A stretch of 64,000 bases of DNA from Sphingobacterium sp. ML3W (GTDB lineage: Bacteria > Bacteroidota > Bacteroidia > Sphingobacteriales > Sphingobacteriaceae). Below the pieces are notes generated by a model. It saw only the letters and a program-made list of their open reading frames with translations. It did not search any database and was not told the DNA's origin. The position numbers were made by a program, and so were the translations under genes. Each line of letters starts with the position of its first letter. Within the stretch, counting starts at the first letter, position 1. The stretch spans positions 620,001-684,000 of the forward strand of contig NZ_CP009278.1 in the NCBI RefSeq assembly GCF_000747525.1, written 5' to 3'. This document shows, piece by piece, positions 16,965 to 24,924 of the stretch.

Positions 16965-17534
16965 TTACTGCGTGAAAAACAGTTTTTTCAACCTTTGTAG
17001 GCATTTATATTTTTGAGTTTTGGCATTATCGGTATTTGTATATCCAAATTTCTCGCAGATATCCTGCATAGAACGATTCTGAATATAAAAATCATGAAGG
17101 ATAGTTTTGCATGGTTCACCCAGTAGGTTCATCGCATATTCCATCTGGTTGAACTTTTTATCCAGCTCCTGATGATGCTCGATATCGTCATTGTCAGCAA
17201 GAGAATCCTCATAACCACTAATGTCAACCGATCCAAAACCAGCACGATTTAACTGCTTTAGCCAAAGCCTTCTGCAAATCGAATAAAGATAAGTTTTGAG
17301 CTTACTGCTCAATTCAAAATTTCCTTTCGAAATTTTATCATAAAGGACGATAACGGCCTCTTGAAAGATATCTTTTGCCTCATCTTCGCTCCCATTATTC
17401 TGCGAAATCATGTGGGCAATTGAAGGATAGTATAATTCATATATTGCATCAAGTGCAATACTACTACCTGCTTTAATACCGGCTATGATTTGCTCATCAT
17501 GCTCGAGCTTATTTGATTTACTGATCTTACTCAC
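16965..17534 (-). CDS. Sigma-70 family (ECF-like) RNA polymerase sigma factor
   Basis: 189-residue alternative sigma factor. Region 2 is visible around residues 25-90 (LDAIYELYYPSIAHMI, then DEAKDIFQEAVIVLYDKISKG and LKTYLYSICRRLWLKQL). Region 4 is near the C-terminus (RSMQDICEKFGYTNTDNAKTQ, then QRLKKLFF), with a helix-turn-helix of the type that contacts the -35 region. The linker between is acidic (EDSLADNDDIEHHQELD). It is the first gene of a two-gene operon with the anti-sigma/protease fusion. Such sigma factors usually activate their own promoter, which would lie in the 337-nt gap upstream, but I could not identify a specific box. Confidence 0.9.
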   Translation of the reverse strand: MSKISKSNKLEHDEQIIAGIKAGSSIALDAIYELYYPSIAHMISQNNGSEDEAKDIFQEAVIVLYDKISKGNFELSSKLKTYLYSICRRLWLKQLNRAGFGSVDISGYEDSLADNDDIEHHQELDKKFNQMEYAMNLLGEPCKTILHDFYIQNRSMQDICEKFGYTNTDNAKTQKYKCLQRLKKLFFTQ

Positions 17535-17871
17535 CTATTAATACCTTAATATAACTAATAGTAACCCAACGAGTTTAATATTTATGATGTTTCGTAAAAA
17601 AAGCCTTTCTACGTACGACCAAACCTACTCTTTTTTTTTGATAAGCGTAAATTTTTTTAAACGAAAAAAATAGGGATATCGTATGGTTAGGCATTACTTT
17701 TTGATTCATTCGTAAATGATTTTTTCCGATATAAGTCACTTTAATCTTGAGTGAATGGTGAACAATCTTTTATGATAGTAAAATTTTACGCAATCGAATG
17801 ATTAATTGGAGGGTCTTGTATTTTATTATATTGCTCATATTTTTGCATACAACCTCTAGTAAAAAATCAAT
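17535..17871. other. Divergent non-coding region between the sigma factor and lacZ
   Basis: 337 nt, very AT-rich, with homopolymer runs (nine T at about 17631-17639, seven A and seven T nearby). It must hold the sigma operon promoter and the beta-galactosidase promoter. GTAAATTTTTTT and GTAAAAAAAGCC elements are noticeable, but I see no convincing TAnnTTTG pair, hairpin or small ORF. Confidence 0.5.
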
Positions 17872-20800
17872 ATGATTAAATCACTAACTATGCGAATAAG
17901 CTGTGTCATGGCAGTTTTATTGGCATCGACCTTTCAGGCGAATGCGCAAATCGGGGATCCGATTGAAGGCTTTCGCTACGGGGTAGAAACGATCCCCACA
18001 GGAAAAGAATGGGAATCACCGCAAAATCTTGCCCTCAATAAAGAACAACCACATGCTTATTTCTTTTCTTTTAAAGATGCCAATACCGCACGTAAGGTTT
18101 TGCCTGAAAATAGCCAATATTGGCAATCCCTTAATGGTACTTGGAAATTCAACTGGGTGAAAACACCAGAGGAGCGGCCTAAAAACTTCTTTGATCCTAA
18201 AACAGATGTATCTGCATGGGATAATGTAGGTGTTCCAATGAGTTGGAACATCGCAGGTATTCAAAAAGACGGCACGTTGAAATATGGCGTCCCTATCTAT
18301 GTTAATCAACCTGTTATTTTCCAGCACCAAGTAAAAGTTGATGATTGGCGAGGTGGTGTGATGCGCACACCGCCGCAGCATTGGACAACTTATATTTACA
18401 GAAATGAAGTTGGGTCGTATAGACGCACATTTGATGTACCTAAGAATTGGGATGGGCGCGATATTTATATCAATTTTGATGGTGTTGACTCGTTTTTCTA
18501 TCTGTGGGTTAATGGCAAATATGTTGGTTTTTCAAAAAACTCGCGTAATGTTGCGTCATTCAACATCACCGATTATTTAAATAAAAAAGGTGAAAACGTT
18601 GTAGCAGTAGAGGTATACAGAAATTCTGATGGTTCTTTTCTGGAGGCACAGGATATGTTCCGTCTTCCTGGAATATTCAGAACAGTGGCTTTAACGGCTA
18701 AACCCAAGGTTCAGATTCGTGATGTTGTTGCTATTCCAGACTTGGATGAAAATTATCAAAATGCAACGTTAAACATTAAGGCTGAGATTCAGAATAAAGA
18801 TAAAAAGGCAGTAAAGGGATATACGATGAAGTATAGTCTCTATGCGAATGAATTACACAGCGATGTCAATAGCTTAGCCAAATCAAGTGTGATTTCAAGC
18901 GATGTAATCGATGTCAGTACCAATAATTCGGCAATTGCTAAAGCTGTATTACAAATCGAAAATCCAAATAAATGGTCGGCAGAACGACCTTATCGTTATA
19001 CGTTAGTAGCCGAGCTCAAAGATAATAAAGGGAAAGTGTTGGAGACCGTATCCAGCTATGTTGGTTTCCGTGAAGTGGAGATTAAAGATACAAAAGCTGA
19101 AGACGATGAGTTTGGGTTAGCAGGTCGATATTATTATGTCAATGGTGAGACGGTTAAATTAAAAGGCGTCAATAGACATGAATCTAATCCAAGTACAGGA
19201 AAAGTAATTTCCCGCGAGCAAATGGAAAATGAGATTAAGTTGCTGAAGCGTGCTAATATCAATCATGTCCGTAATGCGCATTATCCTGATGATCCCTATT
19301 GGTACTATCTATGTGACAAGTACGGTATCTATTTAGAAGATGAAGCGAATATTGAAAGCCATGAATATTACTACGGTGACGCGTCCTTATCGCATCCTCC
19401 AGAGTGGAAAAATGCACATGTAGCCCGTAATCTAGAAATGGTGCATGCTAATGTCAACCATCCTTCTATAGTGATCTGGTCATTAGGGAATGAGGCAGGC
19501 CCGGGTAAGAACTTCATTGCGGCATATGATGCAATTAAGAAGTTTGATGTTTCGCGTCCTGTTCAGTACGAGCGTAATAACAGCATCGTAGATATGGGTT
19601 CCAATCAATATCCTTCCATTCAGTGGGTAAGAGAAGCTGTAAAAGGCAAATCAAATATGAAATATCCTTTTCATATCTCGGAGTATGCGCACTCTATGGG
19701 GAATGCATCTGGTAACCTCATCGATTACTGGGAAGCAATGGAATCGACCAACTTTTTTATGGGCGGAGCAATCTGGGATTGGATAGATCAATCTATGTAT
19801 ACCTACGATAAAGTTACTGGTGAACGTTATTTGGCATATGGAGGAGACTTCGGGGATAAGCCAAATGACGGTATGTTTGTTATGAATGGTATTATATTTG
19901 CCGATCAAACTCCTAAACCACAATACTACGAAGTTAAGAAAGTATATCAAAATGTGGGTGTTAAAGCGGTGGACATCAAAGAAGGTGAAATCGAGATCTT
20001 CAATAAGAACTACTTTGTTCCATTGATCGATTATAACATGCAATGGTCTTTATATCAAGATGGTAAAGAGATCCAGAAAGGGACAGATTTTATTGGTCCT
20101 CGTAATATCTTGGCGCCACGTCAAAAACAAGTTGTTCAAGTACCATTGGAGTATGCCAAACTGAATCCGCAATCTGAGTATTTTATTAAAATACAGTTCT
20201 TATTAGCGAAGGATGAATTTTGGGCAGAGAAGGGCTATGTGCAGATGGAAGAGCAATTGTTGGTTAAAACTGCAGAAGATGTTCCTGCTATTGCAACTGT
20301 TGCAACAGGAGAAAACTTGACATTGGCTACAGAAGGTAGTCTTCAAGTGATAAAAGGGACAGATTTCATTGTCAGATTCGATACTAAAAAAGGAACTATT
20401 TATAATTTGTCTTATGGTCATGATCAAATCATTCGCGATGGTGAAGGACCACAGTTAGATGCATTGCGCGCTCCAACAGACAATGACAATTGGGCTTATC
20501 AGCAGTGGTTTGAAAAAGGGTTACATCAGCTAAACCATAAAGTAATTTCTTCATATGTCGATAGAAAAGATGATGGAACGATTGTATTGTCATTCAGTAT
20601 AGAGTCACAGGCCCCTCACGGAGCAACAATTACTGGGGGTAGCTCAGGTAATTACGTGCTCAAAGAAAATACTGATCGTCCATTTGGGCCAAATGATTTT
20701 AAATTCAATACCAATCAAATTTGGACCATTTATAAAGATGGTTCGATTGAATTGCAGTCGAGTATTGCCTCTAACAATGCAACTTTGGTATTGCCGCACA

Positions 20801-21918
20801 TTGGTTATGCATTGCAGATTCCGGAAGAGTATAATCAGGTCAATTATTATGGTCGTGGTCCCATCAATAATTATGCAGATCGCAAGACAGCACAGTTTGT
20901 GGAACATTACCAAAGTGACGTGAAAAATCAGTATGTTAACTGGGCCAAACCACAGACAACTGGAAACCGTGAAGAAGTGCGGTGGACAGCATTGTCAAAT
21001 AGCAAAGGAAATGGTGCAATATTTATAGGAACGGATCATCTAGCGACATCTACTTTGCCATGGAGTGAGTTGGAAATGACATTAGCACCTCACACCTATC
21101 AATTGCCGAAAAGCTCGGGCACACATTTACATTTAAATGCTGCAGTGACAGGATTAGGAGGGAATAGTTGTGGTCAAGGTCCTCCATTGGAACAAGATCG
21201 TGTAAAAGCAACTGCACATTCGATGGGCTTTATCATCCGTCCAATCCATCAACATGATTTTGATGCCAAAGCACATGTTGTTGCTTCTGGAGAGACACCT
21301 ATAGCTATTTCTCGTAGTACTACAGGTGAAGTAGCTATCCATTCAAGAGCTCATGATGCTACTTTATACTATGCGGTAGGGAAAGGAAAGGCTGCCGTTT
21401 ATAAGCAACCTTTCAACCTGCGTGAAGGCGGATTGGTAACGGCATGGTCAAAAGAGAATGAAAAGTTCAAAGTATCATTTGAGTTTCCTAAAATTGAAAG
21501 TATCCCAATGCAAGTTGTCTTTGCATCAAGTGAAGAAACAGGGGAGGCTGATGCGTCTAATCTATTAGATGGCGATCCTACTACGATTTGGCACTCGATG
21601 TATTCAGTTACTGTTGCACAGTATCCACATTGGGTAGATTTTGATGCTAATGCTATCAAGATGATCAAGGGTTTTACCTATACGCCACGTCAAGGTGGGG
21701 GCAACGGTAACATCAAAGGTTATAAACTACAGGTTAGTACGGATGGTAAAAACTGGAGTGATCCTGTTGCGGAAGGAAATTTCGAAAATAATGGAAAACC
21801 TAAAACCATTAATTTAGCTAAGCCTGTGAGAGGTCGTTTCATTCGCTTTACAGCGATGAGCTCGCAAAATGGACAAGACTTCGCTTCAGGTGCGGAGTTC
21901 TCTGTTAGCGCAGAGTAA
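17872..21918 (+). CDS. Secreted GH2 beta-galactosidase with C-terminal discoidin-like domain
   Basis: 1348-residue glycoside hydrolase family 2 enzyme. A signal peptide (Met1 to about Ala25, ending ANAQ) targets it to the periplasm or surface. The sugar-binding jelly roll is at about 85-275 and an Ig-like domain at 280-400. The TIM barrel starts near LKGVNRHESNP, with acid/base Glu541 in WSLGNEAG and nucleophile Glu604 in HISEYAHSMGN. The small-chain (Bgal_N) domain is at about 825-1120. The tail adds a chitobiase-like piece (around 1130-1200) and an F5/8 type C (discoidin) module at about 1220-1348 (DASNLLDGDPTTIWHS). Substrate is probably a plant or host galactoside; no SusCD pair or regulator is adjacent. 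Start could be Met7. Confidence 0.93.
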   Translation: MIKSLTMRISCVMAVLLASTFQANAQIGDPIEGFRYGVETIPTGKEWESPQNLALNKEQPHAYFFSFKDANTARKVLPENSQYWQSLNGTWKFNWVKTPEERPKNFFDPKTDVSAWDNVGVPMSWNIAGIQKDGTLKYGVPIYVNQPVIFQHQVKVDDWRGGVMRTPPQHWTTYIYRNEVGSYRRTFDVPKNWDGRDIYINFDGVDSFFYLWVNGKYVGFSKNSRNVASFNITDYLNKKGENVVAVEVYRNSDGSFLEAQDMFRLPGIFRTVALTAKPKVQIRDVVAIPDLDENYQNATLNIKAEIQNKDKKAVKGYTMKYSLYANELHSDVNSLAKSSVISSDVIDVSTNNSAIAKAVLQIENPNKWSAERPYRYTLVAELKDNKGKVLETVSSYVGFREVEIKDTKAEDDEFGLAGRYYYVNGETVKLKGVNRHESNPSTGKVISREQMENEIKLLKRANINHVRNAHYPDDPYWYYLCDKYGIYLEDEANIESHEYYYGDASLSHPPEWKNAHVARNLEMVHANVNHPSIVIWSLGNEAGPGKNFIAAYDAIKKFDVSRPVQYERNNSIVDMGSNQYPSIQWVREAVKGKSNMKYPFHISEYAHSMGNASGNLIDYWEAMESTNFFMGGAIWDWIDQSMYTYDKVTGERYLAYGGDFGDKPNDGMFVMNGIIFADQTPKPQYYEVKKVYQNVGVKAVDIKEGEIEIFNKNYFVPLIDYNMQWSLYQDGKEIQKGTDFIGPRNILAPRQKQVVQVPLEYAKLNPQSEYFIKIQFLLAKDEFWAEKGYVQMEEQLLVKTAEDVPAIATVATGENLTLATEGSLQVIKGTDFIVRFDTKKGTIYNLSYGHDQIIRDGEGPQLDALRAPTDNDNWAYQQWFEKGLHQLNHKVISSYVDRKDDGTIVLSFSIESQAPHGATITGGSSGNYVLKENTDRPFGPNDFKFNTNQIWTIYKDGSIELQSSIASNNATLVLPHIGYALQIPEEYNQVNYYGRGPINNYADRKTAQFVEHYQSDVKNQYVNWAKPQTTGNREEVRWTALSNSKGNGAIFIGTDHLATSTLPWSELEMTLAPHTYQLPKSSGTHLHLNAAVTGLGGNSCGQGPPLEQDRVKATAHSMGFIIRPIHQHDFDAKAHVVASGETPIAISRSTTGEVAIHSRAHDATLYYAVGKGKAAVYKQPFNLREGGLVTAWSKENEKFKVSFEFPKIESIPMQVVFASSEETGEADASNLLDGDPTTIWHSMYSVTVAQYPHWVDFDANAIKMIKGFTYTPRQGGGNGNIKGYKLQVSTDGKNWSDPVAEGNFENNGKPKTINLAKPVRGRFIRFTAMSSQNGQDFASGAEFSVSAE

Positions 21919-21935
21919 TAGTCTTAATATACAGC

Positions 21936-21980
21936 ATAAGGAAAGCCTTAGTATGTTTGAGATACTAAGGCTTTCCTTAT
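21936..21980 (+). terminator. Terminator of the beta-galactosidase gene
   Basis: Perfect 19-bp inverted repeat (21936-21954 with 21962-21980; core AAGGAAAGCCTTAGTAT) around a 7-nt loop. It lies 17 nt after the stop; the T tract is weak (TTATTTAAT). Confidence 0.8.
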
Positions 21981-22281
21981 TTAATCGATCAGCATGATCA
22001 ACAGTTATGCTGTGGATGATTTTAAAGGCGGTGTTATGGATTAGGACTGTGATAAGGTCAAGAGAACATCTTGCAGGGCTTCTGATCTTATAATATGGTG
22101 TAGGGTGAGCAGTAACTGCAAACGATAGTCTTGACATGGGACACGTGCTTAACGTCATCATTATCGTTAAGGAAATATTTGAGTGTAGCGGTAAGGGGCT
22201 TTCTACCTATTTCTGTCGTTGGGGCTATTAGTAAGGGCCTAATAGTGGTAGGTTATAAAAACTGTAGAAAACTATATAAAC
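21981..22281. other. Non-coding region between lacZ and the tRNA cluster
   Basis: About 300 nt without a supported gene. The only structure noted is a 7-bp hairpin (CTTAACG and CGTTAAG, about 22147-22170). Its base composition is less AT-biased than other gaps here. A frame reading GPDGIRTRD through the first tRNA is the familiar spurious antisense-tRNA ORF. Confidence 0.5.
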
Positions 22282-22317
22282 AAAAAAAGCTTTCAATTTG
22301 CATTGAAAGCTTTTTTT
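22282..22317. terminator. Terminator of the tRNA-Asp cluster
   Basis: Perfect 16-bp stem (AAAAAAAGCTTTCAAT at 22282-22297, complement at 22302-22317) with loop TTGC. On the minus strand it lies directly behind the last tRNA and ends in seven T residues. Confidence 0.92.
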
Positions 22318-22321
22318 CCAG

Positions 22322-22395
22322 CGGTCCGGACGGGATTCGAACCCGCGACCCCATGCGTGACAGGCATGTATTCTAACCAGCTGAACTACCGGACC
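22322..22395 (-). tRNA. tRNA-Asp (GTC), copy 1
   Basis: 74-nt cloverleaf on the minus strand: acceptor stem GGTCCGG with CCGGACC, discriminator G, D arm AGTTCAGCTGGTTAGAAT, anticodon loop CTGTCAC with anticodon GTC, T arm GGGTTCGAATCCC. CCA is not encoded (next bases CTG). It is the last transcribed of four copies. Confidence 0.97.
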
Positions 22396-22412
22396 GTTTT
22401 ACAATTTTTTGG

Positions 22413-22486
22413 CGGTCTGGACGGGATTCGAACCCGCGACCCCATGCGTGACAGGCATGTATTCTAACCAGCTGAACTACCAGACC
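22413..22486 (-). tRNA. tRNA-Asp (GTC), copy 2
   Basis: Identical to copy 1 except for one compensated acceptor pair: GGTCTGG with CCAGACC (a T-A pair replaces C-G). The discriminator G is followed by CCA in the DNA. It is separated from copy 1 by 17 nt. Confidence 0.97.
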
Positions 22487-22515
22487 GAAAAATGTAAAGT
22501 ATTATTTAAAATTGG

Positions 22516-22589
22516 CGGTCCGGACGGGATTCGAACCCGCGACCCCATGCGTGACAGGCATGTATTCTAACCAGCTGAACTACCGGACC
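22516..22589 (-). tRNA. tRNA-Asp (GTC), copy 3
   Basis: Acceptor stem of the C-G type, as in copy 1, and CCA encoded after the discriminator, as in copy 2. The spacer to copy 2 is 29 nt. Confidence 0.97.
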
Positions 22590-22640
22590 AAATTTTAAAT
22601 GTTGTTAAAGAACTATTCGAGATTACTCTCTTTTTTGTAG

Positions 22641-22714
22641 CGGTCTGGACGGGATTCGAACCCGCGACCCCATGCGTGACAGGCATGTATTCTAACCAGC
22701 TGAACTACCAGACC
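22641..22714 (-). tRNA. tRNA-Asp (GTC), copy 4
   Basis: First transcribed copy. Acceptor stem of the T-A type, as in copy 2; CCA not encoded (next bases CTA). The spacer to copy 3 is 51 nt. Confidence 0.97.
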
Positions 22715-22739
22715 GTTTACCTTCTCTCTTGAAGGTGTG

Positions 22740-22747
22740 CAAATATA
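22740..22747 (-). promoter_or_regulatory. -7 element of the tRNA-Asp operon
   Basis: TATATTTG on the minus strand, 25 nt before the first tRNA (copy 4). No clear TTG is present at the -33 distance; the upstream sequence is A/T-rich. Confidence 0.6.
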
Positions 22748-22786
22748 GCGTTTATTTCTATATTTACTAATCTTTTTTAAAAAAAT

Positions 22787-23860
22787 CTACCCTACAGCGC
22801 CGTCTTTCATCTTTTCTGCATTCTCAGCAAACTGTAATGCATCTATAATTGACTGAATATCACCGTCCAGAATGGCAGGTAAATTATATGTCGTCATACC
22901 AATACGGTGCTCAGTAAATCTTCCTTGAGGGTAATTATAGGTACGAATTTTTGCTGAACGGTCACCTGTAGATACTAAAGTCTTTCTTTTTGCAGCAATT
23001 GAACCATTCTTTTTGTTCAATTCAATCTCGTAAAGTTTAGAACGAAGCATTTCCATTGCCAATTCTCGGTTCGCTAACTGTGAACGTTCCACTTGACAAA
23101 CGACTACAATACCTGTCGGCTTGTGTGTCAATTGTACTTTCGTTTCTACTTTATTTACGTTTTGTCCACCAGCACCACCAGAACGGGAAGTATGCATTTC
23201 TACATCACCTGGGTTAATGTCAACATCTACTTCTTCAGCTTCTGGAAGCACTGCTACAGATGCCGCTGAAGTATGCACACGACCTTGAGTTTCTGTATCA
23301 GGGACACGTTGTACACGGTGTACGCCAGATTCATATTTCAATTGTCCGTAAGTATCTTCGCCAATCACTTTCAAGATAACCTCTTTGTAACCTCCAGAAG
23401 TTCCTTCCGTTACATCCATAACCTCGACTCTCCATCCTTTAGTCTCAAAGAAACGCGTATACATACGGTATAAATCACCAGCAAATAATGCCGCTTCATC
23501 ACCTCCGGTACCACCACGAATCTCCAATATAGCATTTTTGTCATCTTCCGGATCTTTAGGAATCAACATCATGCGGATTTCATTTTCTTTATCTTCTTTG
23601 CCATCCAATAAGACATCAAGCTCTTCTTTCGCCATTTCGCGAAGTTCTTGATCTTTCTCATTGCTGATGATATCTTTATTTGTTTCGATATTGCTCACCA
23701 TATTTCTATAAATATGGTATTGATCTACAATTTTGCCTAAATCTTTGTACTCTTTGTTCAATTTAGCAAAACGCTTCATATCTTTGATGGTCTCTGGGTT
23801 GCCTAATTCAGCCTCCACTTCTTCCCATCTTTCCTTTATAGCCTGTAATTTTTCTAGCAT
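22787..23860 (-). CDS. prfA: Peptide chain release factor 1
   Basis: 357-residue class I release factor recognising UAA and UAG and triggering peptidyl-tRNA hydrolysis. The GGQ motif is at 231-233 ([11 protein letters not shown]). The codon-reading tripeptide is of the RF1 PxT type, Pro187-Asp-Thr189 in [14 protein letters not shown], and not the SPF of RF2. Start Met at 23860 gives the usual N-terminal helical domain ([19 protein letters not shown]). A TACTTTTG -7-like element lies on the minus strand at 23917-23910, about 50 nt upstream. The gene is 72 nt upstream of the tRNA cluster on the same strand, with a separate tRNA promoter in between. No prmC is adjacent. Confidence 0.97.
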   Translation of the reverse strand: MLEKLQAIKERWEEVEAELGNPETIKDMKRFAKLNKEYKDLGKIVDQYHIYRNMVSNIETNKDIISNEKDQELREMAKEELDVLLDGKEDKENEIRMMLIPKDPEDDKNAILEIRGGTGGDEAALFAGDLYRMYTRFFETKGWRVEVMDVTEGTSGGYKEVILKVIGEDTYGQLKYESGVHRVQRVPDTETQGRVHTSAASVAVLPEAEEVDVDINPGDVEMHTSRSGGAGGQNVNKVETKVQLTHKPTGIVVVCQVERSQLANRELAMEMLRSKLYEIELNKKNGSIAAKRKTLVSTGDRSAKIRTYNYPQGRFTEHRIGMTTYNLPAILDGDIQSIIDALQFAENAEKMKDGAVG

Positions 23861-23952
23861 AATTCACATTATTCAAACCCTGCGACATGCGCATGAGCTT
23901 TTAAGCTTACAAAAGTAAAGAAATTTTGTCGTTTTTATAACAGTTCTATCGC

Positions 23953-24282
23953 TTAATGTGAAGAAACTGCTTTCAGGCCTATAATAGACGCGATAAGAGT
24001 GAATATGAAGAATATGCGCCAAAATTCTGCGGGCTCTTTAAAGAAAAATATACCTATTAATACGGTACCTACAGCACCTATTCCTGTCCATACTGCATAA
24101 GCAGTACCCAGAGGCAATGTTTGTGTCGCCTTAATCAGGAGTCCCATACTTACAAATAGTGAGATAATGAATCCAAGATACCAAAGGTACATGACCGAAC
24201 CCTCACTTTGTTTCGCTTTTCCTAGGCAGGTTGTAAACCCAATTTCGAACAACCCTCCTAAAATTAATAATAACCAATTCAT
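23953..24282 (-). CDS. SMR-family exporter, Gdx (guanidinium) type
   Basis: 109-residue four-helix small multidrug resistance protein. The membrane-embedded Glu of the family is in LILGGLFEIGFTTCLG (Glu13). The sequence GTAYAVWTGIGAVGTVLIGI matches the Gdx/SugE subgroup, which exports guanidinium, rather than the EmrE drug pump subgroup. ATG 24282 (MNWLLLILGG) is preferred over the track start 18 nt upstream because it gives the family length. It follows the Crp-like regulator by 63 nt on the same strand, so it may be its target or operon partner. No guanidine riboswitch is visible, and the space is too short for one. Confidence 0.85.
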   Translation of the reverse strand: MNWLLLILGGLFEIGFTTCLGKAKQSEGSVMYLWYLGFIISLFVSMGLLIKATQTLPLGTAYAVWTGIGAVGTVLIGIFFFKEPAEFWRIFFIFTLIASIIGLKAVSSH

Positions 24283-24345
24283 AATTTTATTTTTTTGCAA
24301 AGATGGTCACAAATAGCGTCAATATTTTTTACTTATGTTAAAAAA

Positions 24346-24924
24346 TTAACGAATGGAAGCTCGTATACGACTTAAGGTAACTTGTGAAATGCCTAAATAG
24401 GAGGCTATATAGCCCAATTTGATGCGGTTGATGTAGGTTGGATATTTCGAAAGTAAATCCATATACCTGCTCTGGGCAGTATTGAAAAGCTTGGACATGG
24501 CGCGTTGTTCAATTTTAATAAATTCATATTCCGCAATTTTTCTTCCCAAATTAGCAATACGTATATTTTCTTCGTACAGCTTAAATAGGGCAGTAGAATT
24601 TATTTTATATAAGGTCGCATCCTCCACGATAGCTATATTCTCATAGCCGGGTTGGTTTCGAGCATATGTATTGATGGACATTAACATGCAACCAGCATCA
24701 TTAAAGTCTAGCGTAATCTCCCTGTCGGGTACTTCGTAATATACACGTGCTAATCCAGAAGACAACAAGTAGATATCGTGCTGCAATTTATCCTGTTGGA
24801 TGATGATCGTGTTTCGAGGGATGGTGACTTCTGTCGTAATCGCCTCTATGGCTTCAATATCCCTTTCTTCCAACGGGTAATAGCTCAACAGACAATCTCG
24901 CAGGCTTTTCTTTATTTCAGCCAT
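24346..24924 (-). CDS. Crp/Fnr-family transcriptional regulator
   Basis: 192-residue cAMP-receptor-like regulator. A cyclic-nucleotide-binding beta roll spans about 20-115 (PRNTIIIQQDKLQHDIYLLSS near 36-56). It lacks the usual phosphate-binding cassette, so the ligand is unknown. A long helix follows, then a C-terminal winged helix (RIKLGYIASYLGISQVTLSRI around 168-188). There are no Fnr-type Cys ligands at the N-terminus. Its start overlaps the end of the LpxH-like gene by 13 nt, so it is translated from the same mRNA. Many Bacteroidota pair such regulators with a neighbouring transporter, here the SMR exporter. Confidence 0.88.
   Translation of the reverse strand: MAEIKKSLRDCLLSYYPLEERDIEAIEAITTEVTIPRNTIIIQQDKLQHDIYLLSSGLARVYYEVPDREITLDFNDAGCMLMSINTYARNQPGYENIAIVEDATLYKINSTALFKLYEENIRIANLGRKIAEYEFIKIEQRAMSKLFNTAQSRYMDLLSKYPTYINRIKLGYIASYLGISQVTLSRIRASIR

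Noticed and set aside
22131..22376. An 81-codon plus-strand frame ending in GPDGIRTRDPMRDRHVF
   Set aside because: It reads antisense through a tRNA-Asp gene; this peptide is a well-known false ORF produced by tRNA genes.
22322..22714. Four near-identical repeats with unequal spacers, looking like a CRISPR-type array
   Set aside because: Each 74-nt repeat folds as a complete tRNA-Asp cloverleaf; repeat and spacer lengths do not fit CRISPR and no cas genes are nearby.
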